A stretch of 56,150 nt of DNA from Paraburkholderia sp. (GTDB lineage Bacteria > Pseudomonadota > Gammaproteobacteria > Burkholderiales > Burkholderiaceae): NCBI GenBank assembly GCA_031286755.1, contig JAITTX010000342.1, positions 1 to 56,150 on the forward strand, read 5' to 3'. Below are positions 33,826 through 41,962 of this stretch, piece by piece (the first letter of the stretch is position 1; each line of letters opens with the position of its first letter). The notes under the pieces were generated by a model. That model ran no database searches. It saw only the letters and a list, made by a program, of their open reading frames with translations, and was not told the origin of the DNA. A program made the translations under genes and the position numbers.

Positions 33826-34668
33826 ATGACTTCGAAGTTGCACGACAGGATTCTCGAGCTTCAGGACCAGTTCACCGAAAGCGAGCGCCGCCTCGCGCAG
33901 GTCACGCTCGAATGCATCGGCAACCTCGCCGCTTATACCGGCGCGGAGCTCGCCCAGCGCGCGGGCGTCTCGAAGGCGAGCGCCGGCCGCTTCTTCCGCC
34001 GCCTCGGTTACGAGAATTTCAACGAAGTGCGCGCGCTGGCGCGCGACGAGGCCGACCTCGGCTCCCCCTTGCGCGAACTGGCGCATATCGACGATTCGGC
34101 AGCCAACCCGGCTGCGCGGCATCTGGCCAACGACCTGCAGAATCTCTCGAAGACCTTCGAGCGCCTCGACCCCGACGACGTGCGCCAGGTGAGCGCGCTC
34201 CTGAAAAGCGCGCGCAAAGTCTATATCGCGGGCTTTCGCAATGGCCGCGTGGTGGCACAGTACGCATGGGCGCTGCTCACGCAGTTGCGTGGCGATGTGG
34301 CGCTCGTGCCCGGCGCGGGTCTCAATCTCGCGGAGGATCTCGCCGATCTCGGCGCGCGCGATCTGCTGCTCGTGATGGACTTTCGCCGTCGCGTGTCGCT
34401 GCTGCGCCCGATGGTCGAGCACGCCAACCGCGTGAATGCCAAGGTCGTGATCCTGACCGACCCGACCGCGACGGAGTTGCCCGCGCGCTCGGATGTCGTG
34501 CTGCGCTGCGTGAACCGCGGCTCGGCGCTGTTCGATTCGTATGTCGCGGCCATCAGCGTCGTGAACCACCTGTGCGGCACCTTCGCGAGAACACTCGGCG
34601 ACGCGGCGCGCGAGCGGCTCGAAAGCATCGAGACGCTGCATGAACACTACGGCGATCTGCATCGCTGA
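33826..34668 (+). CDS. RpiR-family transcriptional regulator
   Basis: Predicted 280-aa regulator with an N-terminal HTH_6 domain (residues ~1-75: LHDRILELQDQFTESERRLA, LAQRAGVSKASAGRFFRRLG) and a C-terminal SIS sugar-isomerase-like domain (KVYIAGFRNGRVVAQYAWAL, LVMDFRRRVSLLRPMVEHAN, VVILTDPTATELPARSDVVL). SIS domains normally sense phosphosugars, but RpiR members also control amino-acid and purine catabolism. It heads a plus-strand series of amidohydrolases and DpaL, 21 bp before dpaL, so it should regulate that set. I chose ATG 33826 because upstream ATGs precede or overlap the predicted transcript start. Confidence 0.92.
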   Translation: MTSKLHDRILELQDQFTESERRLAQVTLECIGNLAAYTGAELAQRAGVSKASAGRFFRRLGYENFNEVRALARDEADLGSPLRELAHIDDSAANPAARHLANDLQNLSKTFERLDPDDVRQVSALLKSARKVYIAGFRNGRVVAQYAWALLTQLRGDVALVPGAGLNLAEDLADLGARDLLLVMDFRRRVSLLRPMVEHANRVNAKVVILTDPTATELPARSDVVLRCVNRGSALFDSYVAAISVVNHLCGTFARTLGDAARERLESIETLHEHYGDLHR

Positions 34669-34689
34669 TTCCATCGAAAGGAGATTCCC

Positions 34690-35922
34690 TTGACTCATCC
34701 GCTTCCCCACGTCCGTCTGCAGGCGGCGCTCAATCCCGCCGTCGAGCCGCGCGCGCCGTATGGCGAGCCGCAGCGCGCCATTCTGGGCGGCCAGGCATGG
34801 ACCGAGGCGCAGGCGCAAATCACGCGCTGGCCCGGCTACGCGCCCACCCCGCTGCGCACACTGGATGGCCTCGCCCGCGCGGCGGGCATCGCGCAGATTC
34901 TCTACAAGGACGAAGGCGGCCGCTTCGGCCTCGGCAGCTTCAAGGCGCTTGGCGGCGCCTATGCGGTGAGCCGGCTGCTCACGCGCGAAATCATGGCGCG
35001 CACCGGCGCGGCGCAGGTCGGCATCGACGATCTGCTTGCGGGCCGCTATGAGGACATCACGCGCGAGATCACGGTGACTTGCGCGACGGACGGCAATCAC
35101 GGGCGTTCGGTGGCGTGGGGCGCGCAACGCTTCGGCTGCGCCTGCGTGATCTACGTGCATGCCACCGTGAGCGAGGGCCGCAAGGCCGCGATCGAGCACT
35201 ACGGCGCACAGGTCGTGCGCACGGCCGGCAACTACGACGACTCGGTGCGCGAAGCGGCCGCCGACGCGGCTCGCCTCGGGCGCTTCGTGGTTTCCGATAC
35301 CTCGTACGAGGGCTACATGGACGTGCCGCGCGACGTGATGCAGGGTTATGCGGTGATGGCCGACGAGGCGCTGGCGCAGTTGCCGGACGCCGCGCTGCCC
35401 ACCCATGTGTTTCTGCAGGGTGGCGTGGGCGGTCTGGCCGCCGCCGTGTGCGCCCACTTCTGGGAGCGGCTCGGCGAGCGGCGCCCGCGCATCGTCGTGG
35501 TCGAGCCCGACAAGGCCGCCTGTCTTTACGAGAGCGCGCGCGCAGGGCAGCCCGTCGCCGTGCACGGCGATCTCGACACGGTCATGGCCGGTCTGGCGTG
35601 CGGCGAGGTCTCGCTGCTCGCGTGGTCGATTCTCAAGCCGGGAGCCTTCGGATTCCTGACGATCGACGACGAGGCCGCGCTCGATACGGTTCGCCTGCTG
35701 GCCTCGGGGCGCTACGGCGACGCGCCTGTGGTGGCCGGGGAGTCGGCGGTGGCGGGTCTCACGGGCTGTCTCGGCGCGCTCGCCGACGCAACCGTGCGCG
35801 CGCAGCTCGGCCTCGATGCGGCCAGCCGCGTGCTGGTGTTCGGCAGCGAGGGCGCGACGGACGCGGAGCTGTATCAGCGCATCGTCGGGCGCACCGCCGA
35901 GGCGGTGAGGATGGCCGCATGA
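34690..35922 (+). CDS. dpaL: Diaminopropionate ammonia-lyase DpaL (YgeX type)
   Basis: Predicted 410-aa PLP enzyme of fold type II. DpaL cleaves D- or L-2,3-diaminopropionate to pyruvate and two ammonia. The PLP lysine is Lys85 in GLGSFKALGGAYA. The rest matches the family: PLRTLDGLARAAG, YKDEGGRFGLGSFK, VTCATDGNHGRSVAWGAQRF, VSDTSYEGYMDVPRDVMQGY, FLQGGVGGLAAAV and VVAGESAVAGLTG. The start is TTG 34690 with AAAGGAG upstream, also giving the family N-terminus. Its stop overlaps the next start by 4 nt. Association with carbamoyl hydrolases suggests it receives diaminopropionate released from a substituted precursor. Confidence 0.93.
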   Translation: MTHPLPHVRLQAALNPAVEPRAPYGEPQRAILGGQAWTEAQAQITRWPGYAPTPLRTLDGLARAAGIAQILYKDEGGRFGLGSFKALGGAYAVSRLLTREIMARTGAAQVGIDDLLAGRYEDITREITVTCATDGNHGRSVAWGAQRFGCACVIYVHATVSEGRKAAIEHYGAQVVRTAGNYDDSVREAAADAARLGRFVVSDTSYEGYMDVPRDVMQGYAVMADEALAQLPDAALPTHVFLQGGVGGLAAAVCAHFWERLGERRPRIVVVEPDKAACLYESARAGQPVAVHGDLDTVMAGLACGEVSLLAWSILKPGAFGFLTIDDEAALDTVRLLASGRYGDAPVVAGESAVAGLTGCLGALADATVRAQLGLDAASRVLVFGSEGATDAELYQRIVGRTAEAVRMAA

Positions 35923-37184
35923 GCGCCGCGCCCGACAAGGCATGCGCCGCCGCGCAGGAGGCCGCGCCGCGCATCGATCTCGCGCGGCTGCTCGCGCGCA
36001 TCGAGGCGCTGGCGCAGGTCGGGGCGATCGAAGGCGGCGGCGTCTGCCGTCTCGCACTGAGCGACGAGGATCGCGCGGGGCGCGATCTCGTGGCCGGCTG
36101 GATGCGCGAACTCGGCCTCGACGTGACGATTGACGCGATCGGCAATGTGGTCGGCGTGCGCGCGGGCCGCGAGGCGCTCGCGCCGGTAATGACCGGCTCG
36201 CATATCGACACGGTGCGCACGGGCGGCCGCTACGACGGCAATCTGGGCGTGCTGGCGGGCCTCGAAGTCATCGCCGCGCTCAACGACGCCGGCATCGTCA
36301 CGCGCCGGCCCGTCGCGATGGCGTTCTTCACGAACGAAGAAGGTGCGCGCTTTGCGCCGGACATGATGGGCAGCCTCGTGTGTCAGGGCGGCTTGCCGCT
36401 GGACGAGGCGCTGCGCACCAAGGGGATCGACGGGACGACGGTGGGCGAGAATCTCGCGCGCATCGGCTATGCGGGGGACGCGCCTGTGGGCGCGCGCGAG
36501 GTGCACGCGTTCGTCGAGCTGCATGTGGAGCAGGGGCCGCTGCTCGAGCACGAGGGCGTCACGATTGGCGCGGTGACGGGCGTGCAGGGCATCCACTGGA
36601 CCGAGTTCGTGGTGGAGGGCACGTCGAACCACGCGGGCACGACGCCGATGGCGTTGCGTCACGACGCAGGCATCGTGGCCATGCAGATTGCCTGCCATGC
36701 CCGCGAAGTGGCGCGCGAATTGAGTGGCGGCCAGCTCGCGACCGTGGGCCATATGAAGCTCACGCCCGATCTCGTCAACGTCATTCCGAACCGCGCCGAA
36801 TTTACGCTCGATCTGCGCAATACCGACGCCGGCGTGCTGGCGGAAGCCGTGCAGCGCGTGTTCGCCTTTGCGCAGGCTGCGGCCCAGGCGGAGGGCGTGC
36901 GCATCACGCACCGCTCGCTCGCGGACTTCGCGCCGGTTGCCTTCGACGAGCGCATCGTCTCGCGCGTGGAAGCCATCGCGCGGCAGCGCGGCCATAGCGT
37001 GCGCCGCATGCCGAGCGGCGCGGGCCACGATGCGCAGATGCTCGCGCGCATGTGTCCAGCAGGCATGATCTTCGTGCCCAGCGTGGCGGGGCTGTCGCAC
37101 AACGTGGCCGAGTATACGCACGGCCACGATATCGAAGCGGGCGCGGGCGTGCTGCTCGACCTGCTTATGGAATTAGCCGGCTAA
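35919..37184 (+). CDS. M20-type Zn-dependent hydrolase (allantoate amidohydrolase / N-carbamoyl-L-amino acid hydrolase family)
   Basis: Predicted 421-aa binuclear metallohydrolase. Metal ligands are visible in VMTGSHIDTVRTGGRYDGNL (His, Asp), FFTNEEGARFAPDMMGS (Glu-Glu), VELHVEQGPLLEHEG (His) and GLSHNVAEYT near the end (His). The dimerisation domain holds GTSNHAGTTPMALRHDA and the substrate Asn/Arg in VIPNRAEFTLDLRN. The family removes carbamoyl or ureido groups, releasing ammonia and CO2. ATG 35919 overlaps the dpaL stop, so the two enzymes are translationally coupled. Substrate inferred to be a ureido or N-carbamoyl amino acid upstream of DpaL. Confidence 0.9.
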   Translation: MSAAPDKACAAAQEAAPRIDLARLLARIEALAQVGAIEGGGVCRLALSDEDRAGRDLVAGWMRELGLDVTIDAIGNVVGVRAGREALAPVMTGSHIDTVRTGGRYDGNLGVLAGLEVIAALNDAGIVTRRPVAMAFFTNEEGARFAPDMMGSLVCQGGLPLDEALRTKGIDGTTVGENLARIGYAGDAPVGAREVHAFVELHVEQGPLLEHEGVTIGAVTGVQGIHWTEFVVEGTSNHAGTTPMALRHDAGIVAMQIACHAREVARELSGGQLATVGHMKLTPDLVNVIPNRAEFTLDLRNTDAGVLAEAVQRVFAFAQAAAQAEGVRITHRSLADFAPVAFDERIVSRVEAIARQRGHSVRRMPSGAGHDAQMLARMCPAGMIFVPSVAGLSHNVAEYTHGHDIEAGAGVLLDLLMELAG

Positions 37185-37204
37185 AAACCAGGTATTTTTT
37201 TAGC
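37180..37204 (+). terminator. Weak AT-rich hairpin after the M20 hydrolase gene
   Basis: GCTAAAAA (37180-37187) pairs with TTTTTAGC (37197-37204) and CTTTT follows. The left arm includes the stop codon. The stem is mostly A-T, so at best a partial terminator or processing site within the series. Confidence 0.3.
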
Positions 37205-37257
37205 TTTTACGTGAAATTCGATTAGTACGCCATAGCGACTATCAGGAGGATTTTTCC

Positions 37258-38202
37258 ATGTCACGCATCATCAACGTCGCTGCCGCCCAGCTCGGCCCCA
37301 TCGAGCGCTCGCATTCACGCCGGGAGGTCGTCCAGCGCCTGCTCGCGCACCTGCGCGAGGCGCATGCGATGGGCTGTCACCTCGTGGTGTTTCCCGAGCT
37401 TGCGCTCACGACCTTCTTCCCGCGCTGGTACGCCGAGGACATCACGGAAATGGACGCGTTCTACGAGCGCCAGATGCCGGGCCCGGAAACGCAGATCCTC
37501 TTCGACACCGCGAGGCAACTCGGCATCGGCTTCTATCTGGGCTATGCGGAACTCAGCGTCGAAGCGGGGCGGGTGCATCGCTACAACACGGCGATTCTGG
37601 TTGGGCAGAGCGGCGAGATCGTCGGCAAGTATCGCAAGGTGCACTTGCCGGGCCACGCCGCGCACGAGCCGTGGCGCGCGTTCCAGCATCTGGAGAAGTA
37701 CTACTTCGAGCCCGGCGAGCGTTTCGACGTGTGGCGCGCTTTCGGGGGCGTGCTCGGCATGGCGCTGTGCAACGACCGGCGCTGGCCGGAAACCTACCGC
37801 GTGATGGGGCTGCAAGGCGCGGAGATGATTCTGCTCGGCTACAACACGCCGGTGCACAACCCTCCCGCGCCCGAGCACGACGACCTGTCGATGTTCCATA
37901 ACCATCTCGTGATGCAGGCGGGCGCGTATCAGAACGGAACGTGGGTGGTGGGCGTCGCGAAGGCCGGCAACGAGGCGGGCTGCGAAATGATCGGCGGCAC
38001 CTGCATCATCGCGCCTTCGGGCGAGATTGTCGCGGCCTGCTCGACCAAGGGCGACGAACTCGCCATCGCGCGCTGCGACCTGAGCCTGTGCGACTCGTAC
38101 AAGAACACCACCTTCAATTTCGAGCGGCACCGCCGTCCGGAAGCCTATGGGCTGATCACCGAACGCCGCGGCGCCGTGAGGCCCGCATCGCTCGCCGCTT
38201 AA
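37258..38202 (+). CDS. N-carbamoyl-D-amino acid hydrolase (D-carbamoylase, nitrilase superfamily)
   Basis: Predicted 314-aa nitrilase-fold amidase closely resembling the Agrobacterium D-carbamoylase, which splits N-carbamoyl-D-amino acids into the D-amino acid, CO2 and ammonia. The triad is complete: Glu47 in VVFPELALTTFFPRWY, Lys127 in GKYRKVHLPGH, Cys171 in GMALCNDRRWPETYRVMG. YFEPGERF, GYNTPVHNPPAPEHDDL and GAYQNGTWVVG also follow the family. AGGAGG precedes ATG 37258. No hydantoinase gene is present in the window, so the carbamoyl substrate is probably taken up as such. Confidence 0.92.
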   Translation: MSRIINVAAAQLGPIERSHSRREVVQRLLAHLREAHAMGCHLVVFPELALTTFFPRWYAEDITEMDAFYERQMPGPETQILFDTARQLGIGFYLGYAELSVEAGRVHRYNTAILVGQSGEIVGKYRKVHLPGHAAHEPWRAFQHLEKYYFEPGERFDVWRAFGGVLGMALCNDRRWPETYRVMGLQGAEMILLGYNTPVHNPPAPEHDDLSMFHNHLVMQAGAYQNGTWVVGVAKAGNEAGCEMIGGTCIIAPSGEIVAACSTKGDELAIARCDLSLCDSYKNTTFNFERHRRPEAYGLITERRGAVRPASLAA

Positions 38203-38207
38203 GCGGC

Positions 38208-38265
38208 GCGCCCCCCTCCCCGCCGTGATGGATGCGAGCGCCCACGGGCGCCCGCAGGGGGGCGC
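38208..38265 (+). terminator. Long hairpin between D-carbamoylase and MFS genes (terminator or attenuator)
   Basis: GCGCCCCCCT (38208-38217) pairs exactly with AGGGGGGCGC (38256-38265), followed by TTTA. An inner GCGCCC/GGGCGC hairpin lies in the loop. It starts 6 bp after the stop codon and ends 32 bp before the next start codon. Confidence 0.5.
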
Positions 38266-38296
38266 TTTACCTGAAAAATGCCGAAGGAGAACCAAC

Positions 38297-39628
38297 ATGA
38301 GTGATTCCCTGCAGATTTCGTCCGCGGACGCGATGTCCGCCACGCCCGCTACGCTCGCCGTGAACGATCATGCGCTCTATCGCAAGGTTGCGAGGCGTCT
38401 GCTGCCGTTTCTGATGGTGTGTTATGTGGCGGCCTTTCTCGACCGCGTCAACGTGGGCTTTGCGAAGCTGCAGATGCTCGCCGACCTGAACTTCAGCGAG
38501 ACGGTGTACGGGCTCGGCGCGGGGATCTTCTTCATTGGCTATTTCTTGTTCGAGGTGCCGAGCAATGTTCTCATGCACCGCATCGGCGCGCGCAAGACGC
38601 TCGCGCGCATCATGATCCTGTGGGGCTGCGTCTCCGCGCTGATGATGTTCACGCGCACGCCGTGGCAGTTCTACCTGCTGCGCTTTTTGCTGGGCGCGGC
38701 CGAAGCGGGCTTCTATCCCGCCATCATTCTCTACCTGACCTACTGGTTCCCCTCGAACCGGCGCGCCCAGGTGGTGGCGACCTTCATGGCGGCGGTGCCG
38801 CTCGCGGGCATCATCGGCGGGCCGCTGTCGGGCGGCATCATGAGCGCGCTGCATAGCCACCACGGCATCGCCGGCTGGCAGTGGATGTTTCTCATCGAGG
38901 CGGTGCCGTCGCTCGTGCTCGGCGTGGCGGTGCTCGGCTATCTCGACAACCGCATCGGTGACGCCAACTGGCTGAGCGCGGCAGAAAAAGCCCGCCTCGA
39001 AGAGAATCTGCGCGGCGAACGCAGCACGCGCACCGAGCACGTCTCGCTCTGGCAACTGCTGCGCGACCGCCGCGTGCTGCACATGGCGCTGATCTGCTAT
39101 TGCACGGTGTCGAGTCTGTCCGGCCTCGCATTCTGGGTGCCGTCCATCATCAAGGCGACGGGCGTTGCCTCGCTCTTCACGGTGGGCCTGCTCACGGCGA
39201 TACCGAACCTCTTCGCCGTGGTTTCGATGGTGCTCGTCTGCCGCCATTCGGACGCCACCCGCGAGCGCCGCTGGCACATGATCGTGCCGTTTCTCGTGGG
39301 CGGCAGCGGCCTCATGCTCAGCACGCTCTTCAGTCACAACCCGGTGCTTGCCGTGGCGATGCTCTCGGTGGCGTCCGCGGGCTGCATGGTGTGCTCGCCG
39401 CTGTTCTGGAGCCTGCCCACGGCCTTCCTCGATGGCAAGAGCGCGGCTGCCGGCATCGCGGGCATCAACGCCTTCGCGGGGCTTGCCGCCTTCGCGAGCC
39501 CCTATGTGATCGGCTGGTGCAAGGACCTGACCGGCAGCACGAATTCGGGCATGTATTTTCTCGCGAGCTTCACGGTGCTGGGCGCGATTCTCGTCTACCT
39601 CACGCCGAGCAAACTCGTCGACCGCTGA
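38297..39628 (+). CDS. MFS transporter, ACS family, of the DpaL/carbamoylase locus
   Basis: Predicted 443-aa 12-helix importer. Motifs: FLDRVNVGFAKLQMLADLNF, GLGAGIFFIGYFLFEVPSNV, LLGAAEAGFYPAIILYLTYW and the charged loop CRHSDATRERRWHM. AAGGAG precedes ATG 38297. It is similar to the importer at the tetronate locus (same FLDRVNVGFAKLQM and RERRWH segments), so the two are probably paralogues. Its place among the amidohydrolases suggests uptake of an acidic or zwitterionic amino-acid derivative. Confidence 0.92.
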   Translation: MSDSLQISSADAMSATPATLAVNDHALYRKVARRLLPFLMVCYVAAFLDRVNVGFAKLQMLADLNFSETVYGLGAGIFFIGYFLFEVPSNVLMHRIGARKTLARIMILWGCVSALMMFTRTPWQFYLLRFLLGAAEAGFYPAIILYLTYWFPSNRRAQVVATFMAAVPLAGIIGGPLSGGIMSALHSHHGIAGWQWMFLIEAVPSLVLGVAVLGYLDNRIGDANWLSAAEKARLEENLRGERSTRTEHVSLWQLLRDRRVLHMALICYCTVSSLSGLAFWVPSIIKATGVASLFTVGLLTAIPNLFAVVSMVLVCRHSDATRERRWHMIVPFLVGGSGLMLSTLFSHNPVLAVAMLSVASAGCMVCSPLFWSLPTAFLDGKSAAAGIAGINAFAGLAAFASPYVIGWCKDLTGSTNSGMYFLASFTVLGAILVYLTPSKLVDR

Positions 39629-39650
39629 AACCTTTTGACGGAGTGACTTC

Positions 39651-40799
39651 ATGTTGAGCGACGTAATCACGTTGACGCAGGAAATGGTTCGCGTGCCGAG
39701 CCTTTCGGGCAACGAGGCGGGTGTGGCGGAACTGGTGGCCGGGCGTATGCGCGCCCTCGGCTTCACCGACGTGCGCACCGACCGCAACGGCTCGGTCCTC
39801 GGGCTGGCGGGGCCGGAGGATGCCGAAGTGGCGCTGCTGTTCGATGGTCATCTCGACGTCGTGCCCGTGGTGGGCGAGTGGCGCTTCGATCCGTTCGGCG
39901 CGACGATTCATGAAGGGCGCCTTTATGGACGCGGCAGCACCGACATGAAAGGCGGGGTGGCCGCCGCGATCTGCGGCGTGGCCGCGGCGGCGCGCGAGGG
40001 CAAGCTCGTGCGGCGCGTGGGCGTCTCTGCAAGCGTGCTGGAGGAGGTGATCGAGGGCCACGCGCTCGGCTCGGTGCTCGATCTGTGCCAGCCCGCGGCC
40101 GTGGTGATCTGCGAACCGTCGAAGCTCGAAGTGCGAACTGGGCAGAAGGGCCGGCTCGAACTGTCGCTGACGCTGCACGGCAAGCCGGCGCATGCCGCTT
40201 CGCCGCATCTGGGCGTGAATCCATTGCACGCGGCGGCGCGCGCGCTGCTCGCGCTCGAGAGTCTGACGCTGCCGACCGACCCGGCGCTCGGGCCCGCGCT
40301 GCTCGTGCCGACCGATATCGTTTCGTCGCCGTATCCATCGATCTCGATGATTCCCTCGGCCACGACGATTCGCTTTGACCGCCGCACGTTGAGCGGCGAG
40401 ACCGCGGAGGACGTGCTGAGTGAGATACGCGGGCATCTCGCGAAGCACGGCATCGACGACTACACGCTAACGATCACCGACGACGCCGTGCAGACCTTCA
40501 CGGGAATCGAGGCCCGCCCGACGCGCTGGTTGCCGGCATGGAGCCAGCCCGTGGAGGCCCCGCTCGTCAAGCAGGCCTTCGAGGCGCTGACGCGCGCGGG
40601 CGTGTCGCCGCGCGCGGGAAGCTGGCCGTTCTGCACGAACGGCTCCGAGTCCGCGGGGCGGCGGCGCATTCCGACCATCGGGCTGGGGCCGGGCCGCGAG
40701 GAGGACGCGCATACGATCGACGAATCGATCGCGCTCGATCAGCTCGAGGCGGCGCGGGAGATCTATAAACAGCTCACATGGATTGCTTGCGCAGCTTGA
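39651..40799 (+). CDS. M20 family metallohydrolase, YgeY / ArgE-DapE-like
   Basis: Predicted 382-aa hydrolase of the acetylornithine deacetylase / succinyl-diaminopimelate desuccinylase group, closest in layout to YgeY, which neighbours DpaL (YgeX) in E. coli. Metal ligands: LLFDGHLDVVP, YGRGSTDMKGGVAAAI, the Glu pair in SVLEEVIEGHA, Glu in VICEPSKLEV, and His in EEDAHTIDESI. The lid domain contains KPAHAASPHLGVNPLHAA. It starts 22 bp after the MFS gene and ends the series. It could remove an N-acyl group from diaminopropionate or a related amino acid; YgeY itself has no established substrate. Confidence 0.9.
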   Translation: MLSDVITLTQEMVRVPSLSGNEAGVAELVAGRMRALGFTDVRTDRNGSVLGLAGPEDAEVALLFDGHLDVVPVVGEWRFDPFGATIHEGRLYGRGSTDMKGGVAAAICGVAAAAREGKLVRRVGVSASVLEEVIEGHALGSVLDLCQPAAVVICEPSKLEVRTGQKGRLELSLTLHGKPAHAASPHLGVNPLHAAARALLALESLTLPTDPALGPALLVPTDIVSSPYPSISMIPSATTIRFDRRTLSGETAEDVLSEIRGHLAKHGIDDYTLTITDDAVQTFTGIEARPTRWLPAWSQPVEAPLVKQAFEALTRAGVSPRAGSWPFCTNGSESAGRRRIPTIGLGPGREEDAHTIDESIALDQLEAAREIYKQLTWIACAA

Positions 40800-41008
40800 G
40801 TGCGCGGTTTTGCGGCGGACGGGGAGCGGTCGATGCGCACGCGCTCCCTGCCAAACATTCGCTATTGCGGGGGCCGGACGAGCGTTAGGGCATGCCCGGG
40901 GTGAGTCGCAAAAGCGAACATCAGATGGAAAGAATTCGCTATACGGCGCGTCATCGGCGTCGATATAGTCGAGCGCATATAAACAGGAGAAAGCAGGAGA
41001 CATCCACG

Positions 41009-41929
41009 ATGACACAGGCAGCCTTGCGCGGCGTGTTCCCGGTCGCCCCCACCATCTTCGACGACCAGGGCCGCCTCGATCTCGACGGCCAGCGGCGCGC
41101 GATCGACTTCATGATCGACGCCGGATCCCAGGGTATTTCCATACTCGCCAATTTTTCCGAGCAATTCTCGCTTTCCGACGACGAGCGCACGACGGTGCAG
41201 AATGTCGTGCTCGAACACGTGGCCGGCCGCGTGCCAGTGATCGTCACCACCACGCATTTCAGTTCCGACGTCTGCGCCGCGCGCAGCCGTGCCGCGCAGG
41301 ACGCGGGCGCGGCGATGGTGATGATCATGCCGCCCTATCACGGCGCCACGATCCGCGTGGCCGAGCGCGGCATTCACGAGTTCTACCGGCGCGTGTCCGA
41401 TGCGATCGAGATTCCGATCATGATTCAGGACGCGCCCGTCTCCGGCACGCCGCTCAGCGCGCCGTTCCTCGCCCGCCTCGCGAAGGAAGTGCAAAACGTC
41501 TCGTACTTCAAGATCGAATGCCCGCAGGCGGCCGCCAAGCTGCGCGAGCTGATCGAGCTGGGCGGCGACGCGATCGTCGGCCCGTGGGACGGCGAGGAGG
41601 CCATCACGCTGCTCGCCGATCTAGATGCGGGCGCAACGGGTTCGATGACGGGCGGTGGCTACCCGGACGGCATTCGCAAGATCGTCGACGCTTATGCGGC
41701 CGGCCATGTGGAGCAGGCCGCCGCGCTCTACCAGCAGTGGCTGCCGCTCATCAACTTCGAGAACCGCCAGGCCGGCCTCGGCGCCTGCAAGGTGCTGATG
41801 AAAGAAGGCGGCGTGATCGCCTCCGACGCAGTGCGCCATCCGCTGGCGCCCATGCATCCGGCCACCCGCGAGGGCCTGCTCAAGGTCGCGCGACGCCTCG
41901 AACCGCTCGTGCTGAGCTGGGGCCGCTGA
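41009..41929 (+). CDS. DHDPS-family dehydratase, L-2-keto-3-deoxyarabonate dehydratase-like
   Basis: Predicted 306-aa class I aldolase-fold lyase. It resembles the Azospirillum L-2-keto-3-deoxyarabonate dehydratase (AraD1) along its length as I recall it: GVFPVAPTIFDDQGRLDLDG, FMIDAGSQGISILANFSEQF, VMIMPPYHGATIRV with the catalytic Tyr, Lys168 in SYFKIECPQAAAKLRELIEL, and GPWDGEEAITLLADLDAGAT. The reaction removes water from a 2-keto-3-deoxy acid to give alpha-ketoglutarate semialdehyde. AGGAGA precedes ATG 41009. The arabonate dehydratase and semialdehyde dehydrogenase genes are not here, so the true substrate may be another deoxy keto acid. Confidence 0.88.
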   Translation: MTQAALRGVFPVAPTIFDDQGRLDLDGQRRAIDFMIDAGSQGISILANFSEQFSLSDDERTTVQNVVLEHVAGRVPVIVTTTHFSSDVCAARSRAAQDAGAAMVMIMPPYHGATIRVAERGIHEFYRRVSDAIEIPIMIQDAPVSGTPLSAPFLARLAKEVQNVSYFKIECPQAAAKLRELIELGGDAIVGPWDGEEAITLLADLDAGATGSMTGGGYPDGIRKIVDAYAAGHVEQAAALYQQWLPLINFENRQAGLGACKVLMKEGGVIASDAVRHPLAPMHPATREGLLKVARRLEPLVLSWGR

Positions 41930-41962
41930 TCCCGCGCAGACCGTCACAAGGAGTCCACCCCG

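Noticed and set aside
33502-36057. Very long minus-strand open frame (851 codons)
   Set aside because: It lies antisense to rpiR and dpaL, which have clear domains; the product is Arg/His/Ala-rich with no family motifs. Only its last few codons are mentioned as a possible remnant.
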